Shown in pieces: positions 1-6,868 of a DNA stretch of 9,827 nucleotides. The notes under the pieces were generated by a model, which did no database searches, had not been told where the DNA came from, and worked only from the letters and a program-made list of their open reading frames with translations. How positions within the stretch are numbered: the stretch's first letter is position 1; each line of letters starts with the position of its first letter. The stretch is from Rhodococcus sp. IITR03 (GTDB taxonomy: Bacteria > Actinomycetota > Actinomycetes > Mycobacteriales > Mycobacteriaceae): assembly GCA_001017865.1 (NCBI GenBank), contig LATQ01000001.1, positions 413,144 to 422,970 on the forward strand. The letters run 5' to 3'. Both the position numbers and the translations under genes were made by a program.

Positions 1-265
1 CCACCACCGAAGCCGGCGCCGCCGAAGCCGCCCGCACCGCCGCCACCGGGTTCGAGCGGTCGCCGCCGAGGTCGACGATGCGTCGCTTCTCGGGATCCGA
101 CAGCACCTCGTAGGCGGCCGAGATCTCCTGGAAACGCTTCTGCGCCGACTCGTCGGGGTTCACATCCGGGTGGTGCTCGCGCGCCAACTTGCGGTACGCC
201 CGTTTGATCTCCTGGTCGGTCGCGTTCTTGGACACGCCGAGCGTCCCGTAGTAGTCCCGTGCCAC
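1..265 (-). CDS. dnaJ: Chaperone DnaJ, N-terminal part (dnaJ2 type, cut by window edge, frameshifted)
   Basis: DnaJ is the cytoplasmic Hsp40 co-chaperone that delivers unfolded clients to DnaK and stimulates its ATPase. The reading frame begins at a GTG (263-265, minus) giving [20 protein letters not shown]. An AAGGA lies about 12 nt upstream. The J domain is complete, with the HPD motif at residues 32-34 and the typical [14 protein letters not shown] end. After VDLGGD the written frame becomes RSNPVAAV. Restoring one missing base near 56-60 gives [17 protein letters not shown], the expected start of the Gly/Phe linker, so one base has been lost there. The rest of the gene lies outside the window. 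The gene starts 48 bp after hrcA on the same strand, the usual actinobacterial hrcA-dnaJ2 arrangement, so the two are probably co-transcribed. Family call is firm; assignment to the dnaJ2 paralogue rests on this context. Confidence 0.93.
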   Translation of the reverse strand, partial: MARDYYGTLGVSKNATDQEIKRAYRKLAREHHPDVNPDESAQKRFQEISAAYEVLSDPEKRRIVDLGGDRSNPVAAVRAASAAPASVV

Positions 266-313
266 GTTTGGTTCTCGTCCTTACGTCGTTCTACAGAGCA
301 AAATGGACGGTGC

Positions 314-1356
314 TCAGCGTTCGCCGAGCACCTCACCGATATATCTCGCAACGGTGGCGACCGATGCGATGGTTCCCGGATAGTCCATCCGGGTGGGGCC
401 GAGCACCCCCAGACCACCGAAGACCGTACCCGCGGCCCCGTAACCGGTGGACACGACCGAGGTGGTGCGCATCTCCTCGAACTGGGTCTCCTCACCGATG
501 CGGACGGTGACCCGGCCGGCGTCCTGGCTGGACGCGAGCAGTTTGAGCACCACGACCTGCTCCTCGAGGGCTTCGAGGACCGTGCGCAACGAACCCGGCA
601 CTATCCCGTGGCCGTCGAAGTCGGCGGCGTTACGGGTGAGATTGGCGGTGCCTCCGAGCACGAGACGCTCCTCGGGGTGCTCGACGAGGGTCTCCACCAG
701 CACGGTGGTGCACCGGATGAGCGCGTCGCGCAGATCGTCCGGTGCGTTGTCGGCGAGCTCGGTGACCGCGACGGAAGCCGCGGCGAGCCGCTTGCCCGTC
801 AATGCCCCACCGAGCAGCTCACGCAGCCGCGACAGGCCGTCCTCGTCGATCACGTCGCCGAGTTCGACGATGCGCTGATCGACGCGGCCCGAGTCGGTGA
901 TGAGCACGAGCAGCAGCCGCGCCGGTGTCAGCCCGACCACCTCGAGATGTCGCACGGACGACGCCGAGAGCGTCGGGTACTGCACGACCGCGACCTGGCG
1001 GGTGAGCTGCGCGAGCAACCGCACCGCGCGGCGCAGCACGTCGTCCAGGTCGACGCCCGATTCGAGGAACTGCAGGATCGCGCGGCGCTCGGCCGACGAG
1101 AGCGGTTTGACCTCCGCGATCCTGTCGACGAACTGGCGGTAGCCTTGTCGGTGGGCACGCGTCCCGAGCTCGTGTGGGTCTGTGTGATGTATCCCTCTGC
1201 TTCGAGCACAGCCATGTCGTTACGGACCGTGGCGCTGGACACACCGAGGTTGTGCCGGTCGACGAGAGTCTTGGAGCCGATCGGCTCCTTGGTGGACACG
1301 TAATCCGCCACGATGGCGCGCAAGACCTTGAATCTCCGCTCCTCGGTACTCGACAA
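314..1356 (-). CDS. hrcA: Heat-inducible transcription repressor HrcA (one frameshift)
   Basis: HrcA represses chaperone genes by binding CIRCE operators; GroEL assists its folding. The chosen start is a TTG (1354-1356, minus) read as [20 protein letters not shown]. It has GGAGG seven bases upstream (plus 1364-1368) and aligns with the usual start of actinobacterial HrcA. The N-terminal winged helix contains [20 protein letters not shown] followed by [11 protein letters not shown]. There the written frame breaks, and the protein resumes in another frame as YRQFVDR and then [20 protein letters not shown]. One base is missing near 1143-1144 (AAG-GCTAC should be AAG-GGC-TAC). The C-terminal GAF-like dimerisation region is intact to [20 protein letters not shown] and the TGA at 314-316. 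The reconstructed length is 347 residues, normal for the family. It is the first gene of the hrcA-dnaJ pair. I found no CIRCE element in front of it. Confidence 0.93.
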
Positions 1357-1414
1357 CCCGCCACCTCCGTTTCCGCCGCCTGCAGGACTGCACCTCTCGG
1401 GGCCGTACCCTGCC

Positions 1415-1420
1415 AGTCTA
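1415..1420 (-). promoter_or_regulatory. Candidate -10 box for hrcA-dnaJ
   Basis: On the minus strand this reads TAGACT, matching the actinobacterial TAnnnT -10 consensus. It lies about 59 bases upstream of the hrcA TTG. No convincing -35 is visible. The region where a -35 would fall overlaps the left arm of the dyad at 1440-1463. Assignment is by motif only. Confidence 0.35.
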
Positions 1421-1439
1421 ATCGCGCGACGACCTCGAA

Positions 1440-1463
1440 GGTGTCGGGCACGTGTGCGACACC
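1440..1463. promoter_or_regulatory. Dyad-symmetric candidate operator in the hrcA / 1514-gene divergent region
   Basis: Arms GGTGTCG (1440-1446) and CGACACC (1457-1463) are perfect inverted repeats separated by 10 bases. The spacer contains CACGTG (1449-1454), itself a palindrome on exactly the same centre. The element sits between the candidate hrcA -10 and the leaderless promoter of the gene at 1514. It is unlike CIRCE (TTAGCACTC-N9-GAGTGCTAA) and unlike the HspR HAIR motif. The binding factor is unknown and function is inferred from symmetry and position only. Confidence 0.4.
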
Positions 1464-1501
1464 ACCCCGAACCGGAGGCGACGCCGTCGGCGCGTCCCCC
1501 G

Positions 1502-1507
1502 TAATGT
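1502..1507 (+). promoter_or_regulatory. -10 box of a leaderless promoter
   Basis: TAATGT fits the TAnnnT consensus and ends six bases before the ATG at 1514. Transcription would therefore start at or next to the start codon, giving a leaderless mRNA. No Shine-Dalgarno sequence precedes the gene, which agrees with this reading. Confidence 0.55.
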
Positions 1508-1513
1508 GTCCGC

Positions 1514-1866
1514 ATGATCTTCAAGGGCGTCCGGGACGGCAAACCGTATCCCGATCACGGACTGTCTCTGCGCGACTGGTCGAGGATTCCGCCCCGCCAG
1601 GTGCGCCTCGACGAGATCGTCACGACGACGAAGGTGCTCGAACTCGACCGGCTGTTGTCGGAGGACTCGACCTTCTACGGCGATCTGTTCCCACACGCCG
1701 TCCAGTGGCAGGGCGTGCTGTACCTCGAGGACGGGCTCCACCGTGCCGTGCAGTCCGCGCTGCGGAACCGGCCGGTGCTGCACGTGCGTGTCTTCGAGTA
1801 CGACGTGCTGATTCCCGGTGGCGTGCCCGACCCGGGGCCGAGGTTCGGGGCCCGTCTCCCGCATAG
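1514..1866 (+). CDS. Small conserved actinobacterial protein, Rv2375-like (3' end uncertain)
   Basis: The protein begins [20 protein letters not shown] and continues through [55 protein letters not shown] and [12 protein letters not shown] recognise it as the homologue of M. tuberculosis Rv2375, which also lies beside hrcA-dnaJ2. As I recall, public annotation sometimes labels this family a VapB-type antitoxin. No toxin gene is adjacent and I do not assign that function. As written, the frame stays open to 2116, overlapping the kinase gene by more than 160 bases, which is implausible for a family of about 105 residues. A single missing base between about 1800 and 1860 would bring in the TAG at 1864-1866 and give about 117 residues; that is the end adopted here. 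It appears to be translated from a leaderless message. Confidence 0.7.
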
Positions 1867-1949
1867 CCCGATCAGGGTGGATTCGCCCCGTTTCGACCGA
1901 CGTCCGACGGACCGCCCGAGCTCTCGGACACCGACCGGGAAGGAATGGC

Positions 1950-3448
1950 ATGGGCGAGACGTTCGGCCGCTACGAACTGCAGACCCGGCTCGGCCAGGGC
2001 GGGATGGGTCAGGTGTGGTGCGCATTCGACTCGGTCACCGATCGTCAGGTCGCGGTCAAGGTCCTGCCGCCGGAACTCGCCGACGACGCCGGATACCGCG
2101 CGCGTTTCGATCGTGAGGCCCGGGCCGTCTCCAAGCTCCGCCATCCGAACATCGTCCCGATCTACAATTTCGGTGAGATCGACGGACGGCTGTACATCGA
2201 CATGGCCCTGCTCGAGGGCGAGGATCTCGGCACCGTCCTACGACGTGAAGGTTCCCTGCCGCTCGACCGCACCGTGCGCGTGATCGGCCAGGTCGCTGCG
2301 GCTCTCGACGCCGCACACGATGCGGGACTGGTGCACCGGGACGTCAAACCGGCCAACATCGTGCTGCACCCCAGCGGCCATACCTATCTGATCGACTTCG
2401 GGATCGCACATGCCGACGGTCAGACCGCGCTCACCCGCGAGGCCGGGGCGATCGGCACTCTCGCCTACATGGCCCCGGAACGCTTCGACGGCCGATCCGG
2501 GCCGGGTTCCGACATTTACGCGCTGACCTGCGTGTTGTTCCAGTGCCTCACCGGACGAGCACCGTTCGCCACCGACAGCACCGCCCAGCACGTCGCCTCC
2601 CATCTGACGAAACCGCCGCCGCGTCCGACCGACCTCGTGCCCGGCCTCCCCGCCGCGCTGGACGGCGTCGTCGCACGTGGGATGGCCAAGCGGGTCGAGG
2701 ATCGGTATCGCCGGGCCGGTGAACTCGCCGAGGACCTGGCTCGGAGCACGATGGACCGACGGCCGCCGCGCGGGGCACCGGTCCCGCTCCGGAAGGTCGA
2801 GCCCGGACCGCCGCCCACGGCGGTGATCCCGCCGACCGCGGTGAACCCGTCGAGCTGGACGGGCCCGCCGACCTTCCCGAACCGACCCCCGATGGGGCCT
2901 CCTCCCCCACCTTCGGCGGCGTGCACCGCGCCGCGGTGCGGTCGTGGCACTCGCGGTCGCCGCCGCGGTGATCGCAGTGGGGGCGGTGCTCGCCTTCGTC
3001 CTCGGGGCGGGACACCGGCGACTCGCCGTCCGCCGGTGCCACGAGTCCACTCCCGGCGGAGACCTCGACACCCTCCACCGTTCCGTCCTCACCCGGATCG
3101 ACGTCACCCGAACCGACCTCGTCGGAGTCACCGCCGAGTTTCGAGCGCATGGCGACCTTCGTGCGGGACTACTACGCGTTGCTCCCGGACGACACCGAAC
3201 AGGCCTGGGCGTTGTTCGATCCCCACTACGCGGGAAAGGTCGGCCGGGCCGGCTTCGAGGAGTTCTGGCCGACGATCCGGTCCGTCTCGGTGGATGCCGT
3301 GGAGCCCCGCGATGCGTCGAGTGTGATCGTCACCCTGACGTTCGTCACCGTCGACGGCCGGACCGAATCCGAAAAGCGCTGGGTGTCCGTGGCCGAGAAC
3401 CGCGGGCGGCTGTCGGTCTACGACTCGGAGCGAATCGGAGCAGCCTGA
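1950..3448 (+). CDS. Membrane serine/threonine protein kinase with extracellular NTF2-like domain (two frameshifts)
   Basis: This is a Hanks-type (PknB family) receptor kinase. The ATG at 1950 follows GGAAGGA with about five bases spacing. Visible kinase elements are the glycine loop LGQGGMGQVW (14-23), VAVK with Lys37, the helix-C Glu56, HRDVKPAN with catalytic Asp131, the DFG Asp149 and APE at 175-177. Activation-loop threonines are at 159, 162 and 170. The catalytic set is complete. A proline-rich juxtamembrane stretch follows. The frame then shifts by +1 near 2900-2935 into RRGAVVALAVAAAVIAVGAV, a clear transmembrane helix. It shifts again near 3003-3013 into a Ser/Thr/Pro-rich linker and a domain beginning FERMATFVRDYYALLPDDTE. 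That last domain resembles NTF2-like sensor domains at the ends of many Rhodococcus and Nocardia kinases. Removing one base at each break gives 498 residues. The ligand and phosphorylation targets cannot be told from the sequence. Confidence 0.88.
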
Positions 3449-3487
3449 CGCGGCCGGTCGATCGGAGCGGCGTGACGCGGCCGGCCG
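3434..3487. repeat. Imperfect 27-bp tandem duplication between convergent gene ends
   Basis: Units 3434-3460 and 3461-3487 match at 24 of 27 positions and share TGACGCGGCCGG (3446-3457 and 3473-3484). The first copy contains the last codons and stop of the kinase gene. The second ends just before the hemW stop at 3489. GC-rich inverted segments (CGGCCGG / CCGGCCG) could form a hairpin, but there is no T tract, so I do not call an intrinsic terminator. It may be only a replication-slippage duplication. Confidence 0.7.
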
Positions 3488-3488
3488 G

Positions 3489-4749
3489 TCAGTCGTCCGC
3501 GCCGAGCAGGATGGTGCGGACCACCGCGTCGGCGAGCAGCCTGCCCCGGGTCGGTCAGCACCAGATGTCGTCGCGCACCACGGCGAGACCGTCGGCGACC
3601 ACCGTCTCCGCCGCTTCGCGCTCCCCGTCCTCGAGTTCCGACAACGGCAGGCCCGTGCGCAGCCGCACCGTGAGCATCACGAGTTCGGTGTGCCGGTCCT
3701 CGGCCGTGAGGTGTTCGCTGCCCCCGACGGGCAGGACTCCGTCGGCGAGGGTCGACGCGTAGCGGGCGGGATGCTTGACGTTCCACCAGCGAACACCGCC
3801 GACATGGCTGTGCGCGCCCGGCCCGGCGCCCCACCAGTCGCCGCCGTCCCAGTAGCCGAGGTTGTGGGCGCACCGCGCCGACGGATCGTCGGACTTCGCC
3901 CAGTTCGACACCTCGTACCAGGTCATCCCGGCGTCGGCGAGCCGCGCGTCGATCCGCTCGTACCGCGAGGCGAGCACGTCGTCGTCCGGGCCGGCAGCTC
4001 CCCGCGCCGGACCCGGCGAGCGAGGGCGGTGCCGTCCTCGACGATGAGCGCGTAAGCCGAGACGTGGTCGACACCCGCTTCGAGCACGGCGTCGAGGGAG
4101 GCGTCGAGATCGGTGTCGCGCTCGCCGGGAGTGCCGTAGATCAGATCGAGGTTGACGTGGCCGAAGCCGGCCGCGCGCGCTTCCTTCGCCGCCGCGACCG
4201 GACGTCCGGGCGTGTGGGTGCGGTCGAGGACCGCCAGCACGTGCGGCGCGGCGGACTGCATGCCGAGCGACACGCGGTGTATCCGGCCTCGCGGATCGAC
4301 GAGAAGAACTCCGTGGAGGTCGACTCCGGGTTCGATTCGGTGGTCACCTCGGCGCCGGGAGCGAGCCCGAACGAGTCGCGGATCGCGTCGAGCACTTGCG
4401 CGAGACCGTCCGCGCCGAGCAGCGAGGGTGTTCCGCCGCCGACGAAGACCGTCTCGGCGGCGGGAGTCCGTCGTCCGGATTCGGACAGCAGCCGGGCACC
4501 GGCGTCGAGTTCGCGGCGCAGACCCTCGAGCCAGGACTGCGGCGAGGCCGCGCTGCCGAGTTCCCCGGCGGTGTAGGTGTTGAAGTCGCAGTAGCCGCAG
4601 CGGGTCGCACAGAAGGGCACGTGCACGTACACGCCGAACGGTCGTGTCCCCACGCCGGCGAGTGCCGAAGCGGGAAGTTCGAGACCGGCCGGACGACCCG
4701 CGATACCGATTTCCGTGCCGGTGCGTCGACCGATCTCAGTGCTGTTCAC
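3489..4749 (-). CDS. hemW: Radical SAM heme chaperone HemW (HemN-like; several frameshifts)
   Basis: HemW is a radical-SAM relative of oxygen-independent coproporphyrinogen oxidase that carries and inserts heme; many such genes are annotated hemN. The cluster motif HVPFCATRCGYCDFNTYT gives Cys47, Cys51 and Cys54, the CxxxCxxC that binds [4Fe-4S] and SAM, followed by the SAM-binding VFVGGGTPSLLG. Further blocks are GHVNLDLIYGTPGE, VDHVSAYALIVEDGTALARR and WYEVSNWAK, typical of HemW. The frame breaks near 4275 (missing base after GYT, resuming VSLGMQSAAP) and near 3990 (missing base after GELPA, resuming VLASRYERIDARL). A compensating pair at about 3545-3562 creates the internal TGA at 3555-3557 where IWVLTDRGRLLADAVVRTIL is expected. 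Corrected length is 420 residues. The GTG at 4749 is the chosen start, but its GGAGG is very close, and the GTG at 4788 is an alternative. It is divergent from the sulfur operon. Confidence 0.9.
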
Positions 4750-4807
4750 GCCCTCCAGTGTTCCAGAGACCCGAAGGCCGCTCCGCACGCGACGCCCCTA
4801 CCTCGAC

Positions 4808-4831
4808 ATTTCCCGAAAATCGGGTGGAAAT
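4808..4831. promoter_or_regulatory. Candidate transcription-factor site upstream of the cysteine leader promoter
   Basis: ATTTCC (4808-4813) and GGAAAT (4826-4831) form a perfect inverted repeat with a 12-base spacer. Inside it, CCCGA-AAA-TCGGG (4812-4824) is a second inverted repeat. Taking transcription to start at 4880, the element is centred near -61. That is a common position for activator (for example LysR-family) recognition sites. It is also markedly A/T-richer than its surroundings. No binding protein can be named from this window. Confidence 0.4.
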
Positions 4832-4866
4832 ACCGCCCGCAATTCGGAATCGCCCCGGTGACATGG

Positions 4867-4872
4867 CACAAT
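4867..4872 (+). promoter_or_regulatory. -10 box of the sulfur operon, leaderless
   Basis: CACAAT matches four of six positions of TATAAT and ends seven bases before the ATG at 4880. This implies transcription starting on that ATG. A poor -35 candidate, TTCGGA at 4843-4848, lies 18 bases upstream. The ATG at 4871 overlaps the -10 itself and would not be in such a transcript. Confidence 0.5.
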
Positions 4873-4879
4873 GGTCCGC

Positions 4880-4990
4880 ATGACAGGACACGGAGTGCGA
4901 CTCGTGGCGCGACGCCACGTCGACTTCAAGCGCGTCTGCGCATCCTGTTGTCTGCCTTGCGCCGCTTGTCTCTGCGCCGACTGTCTCTAG
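4880..4990 (+). CDS. Polycysteine leader peptide (cysteine-responsive attenuator ORF)
   Basis: A 36-residue ORF, starting MTGHGVRLVARRHVDFKR and ending VCASCCLPCAACLCADCL before a TAG. Seven of its last 17 residues are cysteine, with both TGT and TGC codons used. There is no Shine-Dalgarno sequence, and the -10 box lies seven bases ahead, so it is probably translated from a leaderless message. The in-frame ATG at 4871 would add MVR but overlaps the promoter. It sits 111 bases before sirA on the same strand, in front of genes that make sulfide for cysteine synthesis. In mycobacteria, leaderless polycysteine short ORFs are reported to be cysteine-sensing attenuators: ribosomes slowed at Cys codons keep the downstream ribosome-binding site open. 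I infer the same role here. The peptide probably has no function beyond being translated. Unlike most neighbours, the ORF is unbroken. Confidence 0.85.
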   Translation: MTGHGVRLVARRHVDFKRVCASCCLPCAACLCADCL

Positions 4991-4995
4991 TCGGC
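4976..4995 (+). promoter_or_regulatory. Hairpin over the last Cys codon and stop of the leader ORF
   Basis: GCCGACT (4976-4982) and AGTCGGC (4989-4995) form a perfect 7-bp stem with the 6-nt loop GTCTCT. The stem covers the final Ala-Asp-Cys-Leu codons and the TAG stop, so a ribosome translating or stalled in the Cys tract would melt it. It is followed by CACTCC rather than a U run, so it is not an intrinsic terminator. Its effect is inferred from position. Confidence 0.55.
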
Positions 4996-5034
4996 ACTCC
5001 CCGGCACATCCCAGATCCCGCCGGGTCGAAGCAT

Positions 5035-5095
5035 GCGTGCACGAGGTCAGCCCCCTCCTGCGCTCGTCGATCCGGTTCCAGCGAATATCAGGAGA
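5035..5095 (+). promoter_or_regulatory. Alternative stems controlling the sirA ribosome-binding site
   Basis: The sirA Shine-Dalgarno sequence AGGAGA (5090-5095) lies six bases before the ATG at 5102. CTCCTG (5055-5060) is perfectly complementary to CAGGAG (5089-5094). The stem extends with CGCT (5061-5064) pairing to AGCG (5080-5083) across an AATAT bulge, giving 10 bp that bury the Shine-Dalgarno. A competing upstream stem uses the same bases: GAGG (5043-5046) with CCTC (5054-5057), CA with TG, and GCG (5035-5037) with CGC (5061-5063), with one mismatch and a 2-base bulge. A further 6-bp stem, CCCGGC (5000-5005) / GCCGGG (5020-5025), lies upstream. Mutually exclusive pairing is the architecture expected of an attenuator. 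Stabilities were not computed. Confidence 0.55.
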
Positions 5096-5101
5096 CCCTG
5101 T

Positions 5102-6815
5102 ATGTCGTCGACCACCGACGTCACCGCCCGCCGACGAGTCGGCCACTCCCGCCCGCCGCGCGCGTCCCGCCAAGCGTCGCGCCGAGGGCCAGTGGGCCCT
5201 CGGTTACCGGGAGCCGCTCAACGCCAACGAGCAGACGAAGAAGGACGACAACCCGCTCAACGTCCGCAAGCGCATCGAGAACATCTACGCGCAAACCGGT
5301 TTCGACGGAATCGACAAGAGCGATCTGCGTGGCCGCTTCCGCTGGTGGGGTCTGTACACCCAGCGCGAGCAGGGCTACGACGGCACCTACACCGGTGACG
5401 AGAACATCGACCTGCTCGAGGCCGAGTACTTCATGATGCGGGTGCGCTGCGACGCCGGCGCCCTGAATCTCGCGCAGCTGCGCACGATCGCCGGTATCTC
5501 CACCGAGTTCGGTCGCGACACCGCCGACCTGTCCGACCGCGAGAACGTCCAGTACCACTGGATCGAGGTCGAGAACGTCCCCGAGATCTGGCGTCGCTCG
5601 AATCGGTCGGCCTGAAGACCACCGAGGCGTGCGGCGACTGCCCGCGCGTCGTGCTCGGTTCGCCGCTCGCCGGTGAGTCCCTCGACGAGATCATCGACGG
5701 CACCCCGGCGATCGACGAGATCGTGCGCCGCTACATCGGCAACCCCGAGTACTCGAACCTGCCGCGCAAATTCAAGACCGCGATCTCCGGCCAGCAGGAC
5801 GTCGTGCACGAGATCAACGACGTCGCCTTCATCGGCGTCGAGCACCCCGAGCACGGCCCCGGATTCGACCTGTGGGTCGGCGGCGGCCTGTCCACGAACC
5901 CGATGCTCGCGCAACGGGTCGGCGCGTGGGTGCCGCTCGAGGAGGTCGCCGATGTGTGGGAAGGCGTCGTCGCGATCTTCCGCGACTACGGCTACCGCCG
6001 GCTGCGGTCCAAGGCACGCCTGAAGTTCCTCATCAAGGACTGGGGCATCGAGAAGTTCCGCGAGGTGCTCGAGACCGAATACCTGAAGCGTCCGCTGATC
6101 GACGGCCCGGCCCCGACCGCACCGGAGCGTCCGATCGATCACGTCGGTGTCCAGAAGCTGCGCAACGGCCTCAACGCCGTGGGTGTCGCGCCGATCGCCG
6201 GTCGTGTCTCGGGCACGATCCTGTCGAAGGTCGCCGACGCCGCCGAACGTGCGGCTCGGACCGGATCCGGTTCACGCCGTACCAGAAGCTGATCGTGCTC
6301 GACGTGGCCGACGACAAGGTCGAGCAGCTCGTCACCGAGCTCGAGGCGCTGGGTCTGCCGGCCTCGCCGTCGCCGTGGCGCAAGAACCTCATGGCGTGCA
6401 CGGGAATCGAGTTCTGCAAGCTGTCCTTCGTCGAGACGCGCAAGCGTTCGCAGGCCCTCGTGCCCGAGCTCGAGGAGCGTCTCGCCGACATCAACGCGCA
6501 GCTCGACGTCCCGGTGACGATCAACATCAACGGCTGCCCGAACTCGTGCGCGCGCTCCCAGATCGCCGACATCGGCTTCAAGGGGCAGCTCGTCGACGAC
6601 GGTGAGGGCAACCAGGTCGAGGGCTTCCAGGTGCACCTCGGCGGTGCGCTGGGCTTCGACGCGAAGTTCGGACGCAAGCTGCGCCAGCACAAGGTCACCA
6701 GCGCGAGCTCGGCGACTACATCGAGCGGGTGGTGCGCACCTTCGTCAAGGAGCGCACGCCCGGCGAGCGCTTCGGCGAATGGGTCGTCCGCGCCGAGGAG
6801 GCAGACCTGCGATGA
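5102..6815 (+). CDS. sirA: Ferredoxin-dependent assimilatory sulfite reductase (four frameshifts)
   Basis: This enzyme reduces sulfite to sulfide with six electrons from ferredoxin, using siroheme coupled to a [4Fe-4S] cluster. The ATG at 5102 has AGGAGA six bases upstream. The cluster ligands are visible as ACTGIEFCK (Cys433, Cys439) and NGCPNSCARSQ (Cys479, Cys483), numbered after correction. Tyr85 (WGLYTQR) and Cys177 (TTEACGDC) are 92 residues apart. That is the same spacing as the Tyr69-Cys161 crosslinked pair of M. tuberculosis NirA/SirA, supporting sulfite rather than nitrite as substrate. Breaks are one extra base near 5129, and one missing base each near 5595 (WRRLESVGL), 6252 (AERAGSDRIRF) and 6703 (TSAELGDYIERV). 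Correcting these gives exactly 572 codons (571 residues), normal for the family. It is the first large gene of the operon, under the polycysteine leader. The next ATG overlaps its TGA. Confidence 0.92.
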
Positions 6816-6868
6816 CGGGCACTGCTGCAGCGGTCGACACGAAGACGGATCGGGAAGGGACGCGATGA
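6812..6868 (+). CDS. Possible 18-residue mini-ORF bridging sirA and cysH
   Basis: The ATG at 6812 overlaps the sirA stop (ATGA). The frame reads MTGTAAAVDTKTDREGTR and ends in a TGA at 6866-6868, which itself overlaps the cysH ATG at 6865 (ATGA). With ATGA junctions on both sides it could carry terminating sirA ribosomes on to cysH. cysH also has its own strong GGGAAGGGA (6852-6860), so coupling may be unnecessary. I do not recognise the peptide. It could be chance, or a remnant of a longer CysH N-terminus if an indel error lies here. Confidence 0.3.
   Translation: MTGTAAAVDTKTDREGTR

Noticed and set aside
1357..1513. CIRCE operator for HrcA
   Set aside because: No TTAGCACTC or GAGTGCTAA half-site is present on either strand. 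The dyad found there is a different motif.
1514..1866. Type II toxin-antitoxin module based on a VapB-like label
   Set aside because: No PIN-domain toxin or other small partner gene is adjacent; the next gene is a receptor kinase.
1818..1949. Upstream start for the kinase at 1818
   Set aside because: The sequence before 1950 does not resemble a kinase N-terminus, and the ATG at 1950 has a good ribosome-binding site and begins the typical FGRYEL segment.
4976..5000. Intrinsic terminator after the leader ORF
   Set aside because: The stem is followed by CACTCCCC, not a U run. Control at the level of translation initiation fits better, although Rho-dependent effects cannot be excluded.
5387..6142. 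251-codon open frame antisense to sirA
   Set aside because: The plus strand here encodes continuous conserved sulfite reductase; the antisense translation is composition-driven and matches no family I know.
5102..6815. Programmed frameshifting or true pseudogenisation of sirA
   Set aside because: Four shifts of both signs without slippery heptamers make programming implausible. Conserved active-site residues on every side and similar breaks in unrelated neighbours favour sequence errors.
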